NCBI GenBank assembly: GCA_946479435.1
Contig: CAMLFX010000017.1
Location: forward strand, 1 to 40,383
Source of the DNA: an uncultured Sphingobacteriales bacterium
Lineage (GTDB): Bacteria > Bacteroidota > Bacteroidia > Chitinophagales > Chitinophagaceae
Direction: 5' to 3'
Length of the DNA stretch: 40,383 nt
Made by a program: the position numbers and the translations under genes. Shown in pieces: positions 25,964 to 34,299 of this stretch. Numbering within the stretch: the stretch's first letter is position 1; every line of letters begins with the position of its first letter. Under the pieces are notes generated by a model that worked only from the letters and a program-made list of their open reading frames with translations, did not search any database and was not told the origin of the DNA.

Positions 25964-27709
25964 CTACCGCAACAAAGTAATATTGCCCTGTTTTTGAAAT
26001 GCTTCACCACTCTTAAATATTACTGATAGCACATAAGCATACGCCTCTATCGGAGCATCCTCACTATGGTACTTGCCATCCCATCCCGTGTTTACATCAT
26101 GCGTTTCAAATACAAGCTGCCCCCACCGGTTATATATTCTTAAGTACAGCTCTTGCATATTCGATCCTCTTACATACAGTATATCGTTTTTTCCATCACC
26201 ATTAGGGCTAAACGCTGTTGGCAAGTCTGCAATATCGCAAACAAAAGGTATGTCTGCTGTAGTTTCGGCTGTACAGCCAAAATAGTTAAACGCCTGTATG
26301 TTATACTTGCCGGCGGCTATGCTATCGCTCCATGTATTGGTGGGTATATCCGCCCTGCCTTTTACGGTTGCATTTTCTGCATATATCTTACAGCCCCATG
26401 GCACCCATCCTGAAGGGGCCGTTACTGTGATAAGGCCTTGACTTGCACAACCGGCAGCAATAGCTTCAGCAAAAATATCTTCAGGCGCTATCCGTACAGT
26501 ATATGCTTGTGTTTGCTTGCTGGCTATGGGGCATCCATCATCTGTATAGGTCACAAAAAAAGTATAGTCACCTTCCGGCAAGTTGGGCATATTCCATACA
26601 AACCTTCCTTTGGGGCTGGTTGTATTATTATCAGTTATGTCCAACCTCGAATCTTTTGGCAAGCCATTCACTACCATATATATGTTATTGCCATTATCGG
26701 CATCAGTGGGATTAATATCGAACGCTAATTCATGATTACCTGCACATGTCTGTACCATTACAGTATCAATAATTGTAGCACCTGCAGCATTGGTTATAAT
26801 ACCCGCAGGCGGATTGTTGCTGCATGGCATTACAACAACTGTCATTTCGCGCATACTGGTACCCAGCAATACACCTTTGCGATATTCTGATACACGGTAC
26901 ACAACCAGCGATTTTTGTATAGAACCAGGAGTAAAAATAAGCTGGCCTGTATTACTGCTGAAGCTAAATGTGCCGGGGTTTACATCAAGTGGTTCGCTGC
27001 CACTATAGCCTGTTACATAGGTAAGCTGTGTAGTGCCATCCATACCGGGAACCAATTCATACACCAGGCTATCACCATCTGCATCTACTGCACCGGGATT
27101 GAAGTTTACAGGCTTATTTAAGCAATAGAATGGTGTGGCAATAGTTGTGTACTCAGGCGATGAATTAGCCTGTTTTGTATTATCCAGCGTGGCTTCTACA
27201 CTTATAACACCTACCGGCGCCACATTAGTAAGGCTGTTGCTGCGGCCGGCATTAACAGAGCCATCTGTTTCACCTAAAAAAACAAATCTCCAGTTGGGTG
27301 CCTGGCCACTAAGAGTAAACTCTTTTGAATAAACAAACTTCTTTACACCAGGCACTGTGCCGGCGGGGTTTACACAAGTAGTATTGCTAAGCTCATCGGG
27401 ACATACAGGCGTTACTTCTATGCCATCTTTAGGTGCCTCTTGATCCAGGAAATCGTACAATACCTCGGTGTTTCCTTTCATTATATGTATGCCAGGCCTT
27501 ACGACGGGAAAAGAAGGAAATTGCACCCCACTGCAATCACCAAAAGCAACTAATGTTACCCTGTATGTATTGCCCGATATATGGGTGTAAAACAGATCCA
27601 CCCCATAATAATGGGTGGCAAATAAGTTACCTCCTGGTAATACAAATAGTAAGAAGATTAGGAAAGGTTTATATAAACGCACGATAGGTATTTTAAATCT
27701 GACCAACAC
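25964..27709 (-). CDS. T9SS type B (gliding-associated C-terminal) sorting domain protein
   Basis: 581 residues. The signal peptide (FLIFLLFVLPGGNLFA) starts after a basic stretch. A beta-rich N-terminal region opens with THYYGVDLFYTHISGNTYRVTL, a pattern typical of large Bacteroidota adhesin-like proteins, and a cadherin/PKD-like part follows. The last 85 residues are a CHU_C/type B sorting domain (LPTAFSPNGDGKNDILYV, LRIYNRWGQLVFET, GWDGKY). Type B proteins often need their own PorP/SprF-like partner, which is not seen adjacent. Role unknown; probably a surface or adhesion protein. Confidence 0.9.
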   Translation of the reverse strand: MLVRFKIPIVRLYKPFLIFLLFVLPGGNLFATHYYGVDLFYTHISGNTYRVTLVAFGDCSGVQFPSFPVVRPGIHIMKGNTEVLYDFLDQEAPKDGIEVTPVCPDELSNTTCVNPAGTVPGVKKFVYSKEFTLSGQAPNWRFVFLGETDGSVNAGRSNSLTNVAPVGVISVEATLDNTKQANSSPEYTTIATPFYCLNKPVNFNPGAVDADGDSLVYELVPGMDGTTQLTYVTGYSGSEPLDVNPGTFSFSSNTGQLIFTPGSIQKSLVVYRVSEYRKGVLLGTSMREMTVVVMPCSNNPPAGIITNAAGATIIDTVMVQTCAGNHELAFDINPTDADNGNNIYMVVNGLPKDSRLDITDNNTTSPKGRFVWNMPNLPEGDYTFFVTYTDDGCPIASKQTQAYTVRIAPEDIFAEAIAAGCASQGLITVTAPSGWVPWGCKIYAENATVKGRADIPTNTWSDSIAAGKYNIQAFNYFGCTAETTADIPFVCDIADLPTAFSPNGDGKNDILYVRGSNMQELYLRIYNRWGQLVFETHDVNTGWDGKYHSEDAPIEAYAYVLSVIFKSGEAFQKQGNITLLR

Positions 27710-27803
27710 TAAGATATAAAAATAAGGTATGTATTAGATGTATTAAATGTGTGTATGACACAAGAAAGTAATTTCTACCTGTATTACTGATCTCGTATTT
27801 TAT

Positions 27804-27832
27804 TTTGCGGTACACGGTACACCCTATCTTTG
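27804..27832 (+). promoter_or_regulatory. Promoter of the DHFR-family gene
   Basis: TTTG (27804-27807), a 17-bp spacer, then TATCTTTG (27825-27832), a complete Bacteroidota -33/-7 promoter. Predicted leader about 45 nt. Confidence 0.6.
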
Positions 27833-27881
27833 TACACAGTGTTAGATGTATTAATACTGAACTTTACTTTAAAACAACTAT

Positions 27882-28418
27882 ATGCGGAAAATAATTTTAG
27901 GCTTGGCTGTAACATTAGATGGATACATTGAGGGGAATAATGGAGAATATGATTGGTGCTTTACCGATCAGGATTATGGCCTTAATGAATTTTTCTCTCG
28001 TGTGGATACCATTTTCATTGGCCGAAAGAGCTACGAAATAGCGCAACAGCATGCTGAGAATAATAATGGAGAAATTGCACCCGGTATGCCCCGCATGAAA
28101 GAATATGTATTTTCCAACACGTTAAAAAGCGTAAAAGAAGGGGCAACCCTTATATCAGGCGATAGCATGAACGAAGCGCGTAAAATAATAGCGCAGCCCG
28201 GTAAAGATATTTGGCTGTTTGGTGGTGCATCACTTACTGATGCACTTATGAAAGAGGGCTTGGTAGATGAACTATGGATGTCGGTACATCCATTATTGCT
28301 GGGCAGTGGCAAACCCCTTTTCCGCCAGCAAGACATACGCACACAACTTACATTACTCGAATGCAAACCCTATGAAACAGGCCTTGTATCACTTAGATAC
28401 CGGATTGATAAAAATTAA
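27882..28418 (+). CDS. Dihydrofolate reductase family protein (YyaP/RibD C-terminal-like)
   Basis: 178 residues with the RibD_C / DHFR-like fold: start RKIILGLAVTLDGYIEG, then VDTIFIGRKSYEIA, a Rossmann-like IWLFGGASLTDALMKEGLVDELWMSVHPLLLGSGKPLF, and end VSLRYRI. Members are NADPH-binding reductases with mostly unknown substrates. It is not the housekeeping folA type, which has a different active-site pattern. Confidence 0.88.
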   Translation: MRKIILGLAVTLDGYIEGNNGEYDWCFTDQDYGLNEFFSRVDTIFIGRKSYEIAQQHAENNNGEIAPGMPRMKEYVFSNTLKSVKEGATLISGDSMNEARKIIAQPGKDIWLFGGASLTDALMKEGLVDELWMSVHPLLLGSGKPLFRQQDIRTQLTLLECKPYETGLVSLRYRIDKN

Positions 28419-28482
28419 AACTGATGCGATTAAAATTGTAAACAGGCGACATTTTTTAGGTATCACCAATAACCACAATTAC

Positions 28483-28490
28483 TAACTTCG
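28483..28490 (+). promoter_or_regulatory. -7-like box before the DUF2200 gene
   Basis: TAACTTCG, the same one-mismatch variant as in the candidate RNA promoter, 14 nt before the ATG at 28505. No clear TTG at the expected spacing. Confidence 0.35.
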
Positions 28491-28504
28491 GTAAAACACC
28501 AGCA

Positions 28505-28861
28505 ATGAAAACAGATAATACCAAGGTGTACACAATGTTGTTTTCAAGAGTCTATCCCTTGTATATACAAAAAGTGGAGAGAAAAGGACGAACCAAAGAA
28601 GAAGTAGATACTATTATTTTTTGGCTGACGGGCTATGACAAACAAACCTTGCAGCAGCAAATTGATAAGAAAAGCGATTTTGAAACCTTTTTTGCTGAAG
28701 CACCGGGAATGAACCCAAATGTATCGAAAATAACAGGGGTAATATGCGGATACCGTGTAGAAGACATTGAAGACCACCTGGTACAAAAAGTCCGCTACCT
28801 GGATAAGCTGATTGATGAGCTGGCAAAAGGAAAAGCAATGGAGAAAATTTTAAGGCAGTAG
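28505..28861 (+). CDS. DUF2200 family protein
   Basis: 118 residues, soluble and helical. The pattern [38 protein letters not shown], then [11 protein letters not shown] and [34 protein letters not shown], matches the DUF2200 family. No activity is established for the family. It sits in a series of small plus-strand genes with separate gaps (28505-31034), not an obvious operon. Confidence 0.88.
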   Translation: MKTDNTKVYTMLFSRVYPLYIQKVERKGRTKEEVDTIIFWLTGYDKQTLQQQIDKKSDFETFFAEAPGMNPNVSKITGVICGYRVEDIEDHLVQKVRYLDKLIDELAKGKAMEKILRQ

Positions 28862-29003
28862 GGAATATGGGAAAACTTAAATGACGCATCCTAAACCGAA
28901 AAATTCGCCATTGCCATGCCCTAATATAAACTAATAGAGAAATCACCCGAAAGTATGAGCCCTGATTGTTGTCAGGCAGCTAATTTTACAGCAAACAACT
29001 AAT

Positions 29004-29435
29004 ATGGAAGGCAAACAAAATCAAACAGACAACTCAACTTCACCTGCTGACACTACCCCAAAAGCGATGGGAATTGGCGGCATCTTCTTTTTTTCAGACG
29101 ATCCGAAAGAAATGAAAGAATGGTATGCACAAAATCTGGGGCTCGAGATCAATGAATGGGGCGGGGTAAGTTTTGAATCCAGGAATATCAACAAGCCCGA
29201 AGTAGTAAACTCTCTTCAGTGGAATCCCTTCAAAAAAGGAGATGAATATTTTTCACCATCTAAGAAAGAGTTTATGATCAACTATCGGGTTCAGAATATT
29301 GAAGGGCTTGTAAGTAAACTAAAAGAAAACGGGGTTACCATACTTGATGATATGGCTACTTATGACTTCGGGAAGTTTATCCATATTATGGACAAGGAAG
29401 GCAATAAGATTGAGCTATGGGAACCTGCTGAGTAG
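29004..29435 (+). CDS. VOC family (glyoxalase-like) protein
   Basis: 143 residues. After a polar N-terminal leader (about 1-24), a single VOC unit: GIGGIFFFSDDPKEMKEWYAQNLGLEINEWGG, FMINYRVQNIEGLVSKLKENGVTILDD, and the closing FIHIMDKEGNKIELWEP with the usual terminal metal-ligand Glu. Enzyme or resistance-type binding protein; the substrate cannot be told. A TAATTTTA box lies at 28981-28988. Confidence 0.87.
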   Translation: MEGKQNQTDNSTSPADTTPKAMGIGGIFFFSDDPKEMKEWYAQNLGLEINEWGGVSFESRNINKPEVVNSLQWNPFKKGDEYFSPSKKEFMINYRVQNIEGLVSKLKENGVTILDDMATYDFGKFIHIMDKEGNKIELWEPAE

Positions 29436-29533
29436 GTCTGTTATACTGGCCATGGCTTATTGAGGAGAAAAATAAATAGTACAGCAATGCAACAAACATC
29501 TGCGGCTGAACACAATCATTTTAAAGTCAATCC

Positions 29534-30049
29534 ATGAACATTGAAGAACTTCTTACAAACAAAGCAATTAAGCCAAAGGAAAAAACAGAAACGTTAAGTA
29601 CATGGCTATTGGCGGGCAATCTTGATGCAGATGATCTCATTGAATTTGCTACAAAACAGAAAGACCCTGCAAAAGCTACCTGTATTGAAGCTATAGAATT
29701 TGCTACAAAACAGAAACCTGCTATTGCCAACGAAAAAGTGTTTCTATTTGTAACTAACACCTTGATTGAAAAAGCTCCAAGAGTAAAATGGGAAGCCGCT
29801 AAAGTAATTGGTAATATAGCTCACCTTTTCCCTGCAAAACTTGATGACGCCATTTCCAATCTCCTTGCGAATTCAGAACATACAGGGACGGTAGTGCGGT
29901 GGAGTGCTGCCTATGCACTAGGAGAAATATTAAAACTCAAAACAAAACATAATAAAGAACTCATACCTGCTATTGAGGCAATTCATCAAAGGGAAGAAAA
30001 AAACAGCATTAAGAAACTATATCTTACTGCATTAAAAGCGATCATGTAA
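29534..30049 (+). CDS. HEAT-like repeat protein
   Basis: 171 residues, all-helical. Repeats resemble HEAT units: VKWEAAKVIGNIAHLFPAKLDDAISNLL and VVRWSAAYALGEILKL. Such proteins are usually scaffolds. The heptapeptide EFATKQK occurs twice 19 codons apart, each followed by a K/D/P-rich turn, and the DNA of the two copies is identical over about 20 bp, so this is a small recent or conserved internal duplication. No function assigned. Confidence 0.78.
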   Translation: MNIEELLTNKAIKPKEKTETLSTWLLAGNLDADDLIEFATKQKDPAKATCIEAIEFATKQKPAIANEKVFLFVTNTLIEKAPRVKWEAAKVIGNIAHLFPAKLDDAISNLLANSEHTGTVVRWSAAYALGEILKLKTKHNKELIPAIEAIHQREEKNSIKKLYLTALKAIM

Positions 30050-30176
30050 AGAAGTATGCGGAGCACGATATTGCGTTGATTATTACACAGCTTAAAATCA
30101 TACAGGAACATAATATTTTTTATTATTTTGGAATATAGATATCGTGCAAGCTCCTTATGCGATAAAAAAACACAAA

Positions 30177-31034
30177 ATGAATACATTCACTAACCAGGAT
30201 ATTGTAAATTATTATGACCACACCGAGGGGCACATGCGCATGTTTTGGAAGCTGGACAACAGCATGGGGTTGCACTACGGCATATGGGATACGGATACTA
30301 AAAACCTAAGTGAGGCTATAGTCAATACTAATCGCAGGTTGGCTGAAATGGGAAAAATAAGAAAGGAACATACAGTTTTGGATGCGGGGTGCGGTGTTGG
30401 CGGAAGTAGCATATACCTGGCAAAAAATATTGGGTCGCGATGCACGGGCATAACATTAAGTGCACGGCAAGTAAAATCAGCTAATAGTTATGCTGCACAA
30501 AATAAAGTATCGGATATGGTACAGTTTGAAGTGAATGATTATACAAATACAGGCTATGCTGACAATAGCTATGATATAGTATGGGCACTGGAAACTATGG
30601 GCACTGCAAGAGATAAGTCACTTTTTTTTAAAGAAATGTATCGTGTATTGAAGCCGGGTGGCCGCTTGCTGATAGCAGACTGGTATAAATCGTACGGCTA
30701 TAATGTAGATGAATTTAAATGCATGCAGGATATGCTGTATGGCTGGGCTATACAAGACCTATTAACTTTTGACGAACAAAAAGAGTTGGCAACACGCTTC
30801 AACTACAATATACTAGACCATAAAGATGTTACTGCCGATATCAAAAAAACGGTGAACCTGATGTATTGGCTATGTATACCAGGCATGCTAGGCACAAAAC
30901 TGTATACATTAACCCACCCTAATGCAACACATTTCTCCAGGGTACATTATAAAACCGGTTTTGGTCAATACCATGCTTACAAAAAGAAATTGTGGAAATA
31001 TGGCTTGTGGATACTGGAAAAGCCATTGAAGTAG
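30177..31034 (+). CDS. SAM-dependent methyltransferase, class I
   Basis: 285 residues with motif I VLDAGCGVGGSSIYLA (about 63-78), motif II-like IVWALETMGTARDK, and YRVLKPGGRLLIADWY. Order and spacing resemble the cyclopropane/tocopherol/sarcosine methyltransferase branch, which methylates small molecules or lipids. The N-terminal FTNQDIVNYYDHTEGHMRMFW is also typical of that branch. I chose ATG 30177; an in-frame codon at 30144 adds 11 residues with no support. Followed by a strong terminator. Confidence 0.85.
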   Translation: MNTFTNQDIVNYYDHTEGHMRMFWKLDNSMGLHYGIWDTDTKNLSEAIVNTNRRLAEMGKIRKEHTVLDAGCGVGGSSIYLAKNIGSRCTGITLSARQVKSANSYAAQNKVSDMVQFEVNDYTNTGYADNSYDIVWALETMGTARDKSLFFKEMYRVLKPGGRLLIADWYKSYGYNVDEFKCMQDMLYGWAIQDLLTFDEQKELATRFNYNILDHKDVTADIKKTVNLMYWLCIPGMLGTKLYTLTHPNATHFSRVHYKTGFGQYHAYKKKLWKYGLWILEKPLK

Positions 31035-31094
31035 TGGAAATATATTTGCTACAATCTAGCTGTATTTCCCCTCCCGATCTCTTGATCATAAATT

Positions 31095-31122
31095 AAACGC
31101 CCGGCTAATAAGCCGGGCGTTT
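31095..31122 (+). terminator. Terminator after the methyltransferase
   Basis: A perfect 12-bp stem AAACGCCCGGCT / AGCCGGGCGTTT with an AATA loop. The T-run is short (end of arm plus TTA), but the stem is GC-rich. It separates the older genes from the AT-rich YceI-AraC module. Confidence 0.8.
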
Positions 31123-31252
31123 ATACTGTGCACCTTATTGGAATGCGCATTTTGTGTTTAATGAAATAGAACTTGAGAACTTTTAGATTATGCCTTGAAC
31201 GGATTAGTAAATATTTTATTTAAACCAAGCCCACCAACCAATCAAAAATATC
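31123..31252. other. AT-rich intergenic sequence
   Basis: Sequence between the terminator and the operator-like repeats of the YceI-AraC module; the whole gap is about 310 bp. I see no gene and no second attC-like palindrome here. Confidence 0.5.
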
Positions 31253-31323
31253 TTGACTTCGCATTTTCAGTTACAACAAAGTCAATTTCGGTTACACCTG
31301 TTTTTTGACTTCGGTGCAATTTT
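31253..31323 (+). promoter_or_regulatory. Operator-like direct repeats and promoter of the YceI-AraC module
   Basis: TTTCAGTTACAAC (31265-31277) and TTTCGGTTACACC (31286-31298) are direct repeats exactly 21 bp apart, two helical turns, as is common for AraC-family operators. TTGACTTCG occurs at 31253 and again at 31305, with its inverse AAGTCAA between (31279-31285). CAATTTTG at 31316-31323 is one base from TAnnTTTG and lies 25 nt before the YceI start. The layout fits control by the AraC protein encoded downstream. Confidence 0.5.
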
Positions 31324-31348
31324 GCATGATCAAAAAACAATTAAAAAT

Positions 31349-31867
31349 ATGGCAACAGCAAAATGGATATTAGACCCTGCACACAGTGAAGTGCAGTTTA
31401 AAATTAAGCACTTGATGATTTCAACAGTTACAGGCTCTCTCAAAAAAATTGACGCAACCTTAGAAACAAATGACAACGATTTTACTAATGCAAAAATCAA
31501 CTTTGAAGCAGACGTAAATTCTATTGATACTAACAACGAACAACGTGACGAGCATTTAAAAACAGCCGATTTTTTTGACACAGCTATTTATTCAAAAATT
31601 ACCTTTGAAAGTTCAAAAATGGAAAAACTCGATAACGATAATTACAAATTGTATGGTAAATTCACTATCAAAAACATTAGCAAACCTGTTGTATTAGACG
31701 TTGGGTTTGGCGGTATTGCCGAAGACCGTTTCGGAAACACCAAAGCGGGTTTTACTATTAGTGGCAAAATCAATCGCCAAGATTTTGGTGTTGGTCCAAA
31801 AAACAATCCGGGCTTAGGCGATGAAATAAACCTACAAAGCAATTTGCAAGTTATGAAACACGTGTAA
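31349..31867 (+). CDS. YceI family protein, cytoplasmic form
   Basis: 172 residues of the lipocalin-like YceI fold: WILDPAHSEVQFKIKHLMISTVTGSL at the start, KINFEADVNSIDTNNEQRDEHLKTADFFD in the middle, FTIKNISKPVVLDVGFGG, and the C-terminal INRQDFGVG. Family members bind isoprenoid-like lipids. No signal peptide is present. The chosen ATG 31349 lies well after the promoter box; a frame back to 31253 would run through the operator repeats. Only 2 bp separate it from the AraC gene. Codon use is AT-richer than neighbours. Confidence 0.9.
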   Translation: MATAKWILDPAHSEVQFKIKHLMISTVTGSLKKIDATLETNDNDFTNAKINFEADVNSIDTNNEQRDEHLKTADFFDTAIYSKITFESSKMEKLDNDNYKLYGKFTIKNISKPVVLDVGFGGIAEDRFGNTKAGFTISGKINRQDFGVGPKNNPGLGDEINLQSNLQVMKHV

Positions 31868-31869
31868 AT

Positions 31870-32793
31870 ATGGCAGGTAAGAAATTACATAGAATTAAAA
31901 CTATCAGCGAGTTTCATAAGCTAAGACACTTGCCTGAAGCCGAACACCCATTGATTAGTGTAATAAATCTTGAACAACTCAAATCTGTATTTGTAGACGA
32001 TGATACAATCCTGACTTTGGATTTTTATTGGATAGCTCTAAGACATTCTTCAAATGTAAAAGCGAGATACGGACAACAGGTTTACGATTTTAATAAAGGT
32101 ATTTTATCTTTTATGTCGCCTAATCAGATTTTTACTGTTGAGTGTCGCAACGAAAACGAATTGCCAGAAAAATCAGGTTGGGCGTTACTCATCCATCCCG
32201 ATTTTATTTGGAACACGCCACTTGCAAAAACAATTAAGCATTACGAGTTTTTTGATTATGCGGCATATGAAGCTTTGTTTCTTTCAGAAAAAGAAGAAAA
32301 AAAGCTCAAAGGAATTATTGAAAATATTGAGCAGGAATATCACGGCGACATTGACAATTTTACCCAAAGTATTATTATTACATACATTGAAGCATTACTA
32401 CATTATTCTGAACGTTTTTACAATCGGCAGTTCATTACACGCAAAAAAGCAAATCATCAAATCCTTGAAAGTTTAGAAAAATTGCTTACAGATTATTTCA
32501 ACAACGGCAATTTAATTTCAAAAGGTTTGCCAACAGCCCAATACGTTTCAGACAAATTAAATGTATCAGTAAGTTATCTTAGTCGTTTGCTTAAAGTGCT
32601 TACAGGACAGACAACCCAGCAACACATACACAACAAATTGATTGAAAAAGCCAAAGAAAAATTATCTACAACCGAACTTTCGATAAGCGAAATCGCTTAC
32701 GAATTAGGTTTTGAGCATTCACAAGCATTTAGCCGACTTTTCAAAAGCAAAACGAATCAATCACCTTTGGAGTTCCGACAGTCGTTTAACTAA
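31870..32793 (+). CDS. AraC family transcriptional regulator
   Basis: 307 residues. The C-terminal AraC-type double HTH domain (about 205-305) shows YVSDKLNVSVSYLSRLLK and ISEIAYELGFEHSQAFSRLFK followed by the closing SPLEFRQ. The N-terminal half is a sensing domain of unknown ligand. It starts 2 bp after the YceI stop, so it is probably co-transcribed, and it is the likely reader of the repeats at 31265-31298. The attC-like palindrome begins 35 bp after its stop. Confidence 0.9.
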   Translation: MAGKKLHRIKTISEFHKLRHLPEAEHPLISVINLEQLKSVFVDDDTILTLDFYWIALRHSSNVKARYGQQVYDFNKGILSFMSPNQIFTVECRNENELPEKSGWALLIHPDFIWNTPLAKTIKHYEFFDYAAYEALFLSEKEEKKLKGIIENIEQEYHGDIDNFTQSIIITYIEALLHYSERFYNRQFITRKKANHQILESLEKLLTDYFNNGNLISKGLPTAQYVSDKLNVSVSYLSRLLKVLTGQTTQQHIHNKLIEKAKEKLSTTELSISEIAYELGFEHSQAFSRLFKSKTNQSPLEFRQSFN

Positions 32794-32827
32794 AAGACGG
32801 CAAACAACGACAGACAAAACCCAGCTG

Positions 32828-32956
32828 CTAACATCGGTTTGGCGTTATGGCGGGTGAAGTGCTACTATTGAACATTTTTGCTGTATTAAGCGGTAGTGCT
32901 TCTATTAAACTTCTGTGCCAAATTTACCGCCACAATGCCAGGCCGCAAACCGTTAG
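32828..32956. repeat. attC-like imperfect palindrome
   Basis: 129 bp with three nested pairings and asymmetric bulges. CTAAC (32828) pairs with GTTAG (32952-32956). After a 3-nt bulge, GGTTTG (32836-32841) pairs with CAAACC (32946-32951). Across GGCCG on the right, the arms TGGCGTTATGGCGG (32840-32853) and CCGCCACAATGCCA (32927-32940) match at 13 of 14 positions, counting one G-T. The arms share the TG at 32840-32841. Inside, GAAGTGCTAC pairs with GTAGTGCTTC (two wobbles). The R and L box layout resembles integron attC sites, but the outer boxes do not fully fit RYYYAAC/GTTRRRY and no intI is present. A MITE-like repeat is the alternative. Confidence 0.55.
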
Positions 32957-33037
32957 AAATCACATCCCAAATGACTGCATTGGACTCGAACCATTTTCCA
33001 CTAAAATAAGCCACTTATGAAAACCCCAAATATAAAC

Positions 33038-33068
33038 AAAACAAAAGCCACTGAATTTCAGTGGCTTT
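33038..33068 (-). terminator. Terminator of tRNA-Lys
   Basis: Stem AAAGCCACTG / CAGTGGCTTT with an AATTT loop. Read on the minus strand, TTTTGTTTTG follows the stem. It lies 10 bp after the tRNA 3' end. Confidence 0.8.
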
Positions 33069-33077
33069 CATATTCTG

Positions 33078-33150
33078 TGATCCCGTTGGGACTCGAACCC
33101 AAGACCCATACATTAAAAGTGTATTGCTCTACCAACTGAGCTACGGAATC
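33078..33150 (-). tRNA. tRNA-Lys (anticodon TTT)
   Basis: A 73-nt cloverleaf on the minus strand. The acceptor GATTCCG pairs with CGGGATC (one G-T); D-arm GCTCAGTTGGTAGAGC; anticodon stem ATACA/TGTAT around loop CTTTTAA, so anticodon TTT for lysine; T-arm TTGGGTTCGAGTCCCAA. The discriminator is A, and CCA is not encoded. Confidence 0.95.
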
Positions 33151-33176
33151 TTCCACGTTCCTTTCGGATTGGAGCG

Positions 33177-33205
33177 CAAAGATAATTATAAACTCTTTTC
33201 TACAA
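33177..33205 (-). promoter_or_regulatory. Promoter of tRNA-Lys
   Basis: On the minus strand TTG (33203-33205), an 18-bp spacer, then TATCTTTG (33177-33184), a full consensus promoter 26 nt before the mature 5' end. Confidence 0.65.
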
Positions 33206-33276
33206 AATTTTTCTGTTATTTTTTTCAGCCTCTCGCTCGAAACCCAATACCAGCAATAACTTTAGAACATATAGTT

Positions 33277-34152
33277 TTAATTATCCAGTTTTATTTCAAA
33301 TACATTTGGCCAGTTTTTACCTGTTACGAATATACGATTGCCTGCTTCATCGTATGCAATACCGTTCAGCACTTCCGGTGCGCTTTCATCAGTAGCCTGC
33401 GACAATGGTGGTATACCCGAGCGCTCCCTTAATGAAGATAAGTTCGCAGTGGCTACTATTTTACCATCCGCGGGGTTTATTTTCAATATCAGGTCAGTTT
33501 GCCATTGGTTAGCGTACAGGTAGCCTTTTATATATTCCAGTTCATTTATATTACTTACCGGGCCATACTGATCGGTCACACTTATCTGCTTCACTTGCTG
33601 CAGCGTGTTAGCATCAAGAAAATAAAGCGTACTGGTACCATCGCCATATATCAGGTTAGTACCGTCAGTAGTCATCCCCCATCCTTCTGCAGTTGTTATA
33701 GGAAAGGTCTTTATTAGTTTCATGGTTTTCTGGTCGTACACAAAGCCTGTACGCTCCTGGTAGGTAAGCTGGTATATTTTCCCATTCAGCACTGTTAATC
33801 CTTCACCAAAATATTTCTTGTCCAGCTTTTCCTGCTGCAATATCTTCCCTGTTTTCAGGTCCGTCTTGCGTATATCGCTACGGCCATATCTTCCTACACT
33901 TTCATACAGGGCGCCATCCACATATTGCAAGCCTTCCGTAAAGGCAGCATTATCGTGCGGATATTTATTCAACAGCTGGTACTCTATTTGCTTTGGCGGA
34001 GTGGCCTTAACACTGCTGCTGCTTGTATCAGCAGTAGTTGCCGGCGCCGATTCTGATGTAGCATTTTCATCTTTACAGGCTACAAGCTGCAATGAAACCA
34101 CCAGCAAAAATGCGGGGTATAAACGTTGTTTTTTAAAGCTCTTGGCTAACAT
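33277..34152 (-). CDS. Glutaminyl-peptide cyclotransferase (lipoprotein)
   Basis: Converts N-terminal Gln to pyroglutamate. 291 residues: signal peptide with lipobox LVAC (Cys 26), a Ser/Thr-rich linker (about 30-50), then the five-bladed beta-propeller of the plant-type QC family. Marks are YPHDNAAFTEGLQYVDGALYESVGRYGRSDIR, EGLTVLNGKIYQLTYQERTGFVYD, EGWGMTTDG, INELEYIKGYLYANQW and the final LNGIAYDEAGNRIFVTGKNWPNVFEI. It probably acts in the periplasm on exported proteins. Confidence 0.92.
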   Translation of the reverse strand: MLAKSFKKQRLYPAFLLVVSLQLVACKDENATSESAPATTADTSSSSVKATPPKQIEYQLLNKYPHDNAAFTEGLQYVDGALYESVGRYGRSDIRKTDLKTGKILQQEKLDKKYFGEGLTVLNGKIYQLTYQERTGFVYDQKTMKLIKTFPITTAEGWGMTTDGTNLIYGDGTSTLYFLDANTLQQVKQISVTDQYGPVSNINELEYIKGYLYANQWQTDLILKINPADGKIVATANLSSLRERSGIPPLSQATDESAPEVLNGIAYDEAGNRIFVTGKNWPNVFEIKLDN

Positions 34153-34250
34153 GCGACGAATATAAGTGTAATGGAGGAATTGCTAAAGTATTGGTAACTA
34201 TTGCTTCATCAGTTCAATATCCCACTACAGCATCAATTTTACATAAAATG

Positions 34251-34280
34251 TTGCAAAAAAGTTTAGTTGTGTTATCTTTA
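34251..34280 (+). promoter_or_regulatory. Promoter of the HTH gene
   Basis: TTG (34251-34253), a 19-bp spacer and TATCTTTA (34273-34280), one base from TAnnTTTG. Leader about 15 nt. Confidence 0.5.
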
Positions 34281-34299
34281 CAAACTACAATAATCGCTT

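Noticed and set aside
32828..32956. Integron with integrase.
   Set aside because: No intI-like gene and no second attC-like site are in the window, so only an attC-like element is claimed.
32980..32993. A second tRNA (T-arm sequence GGACTCGAACC).
   Set aside because: No acceptor, D or anticodon arm can be built around it; it is at most a fragment.
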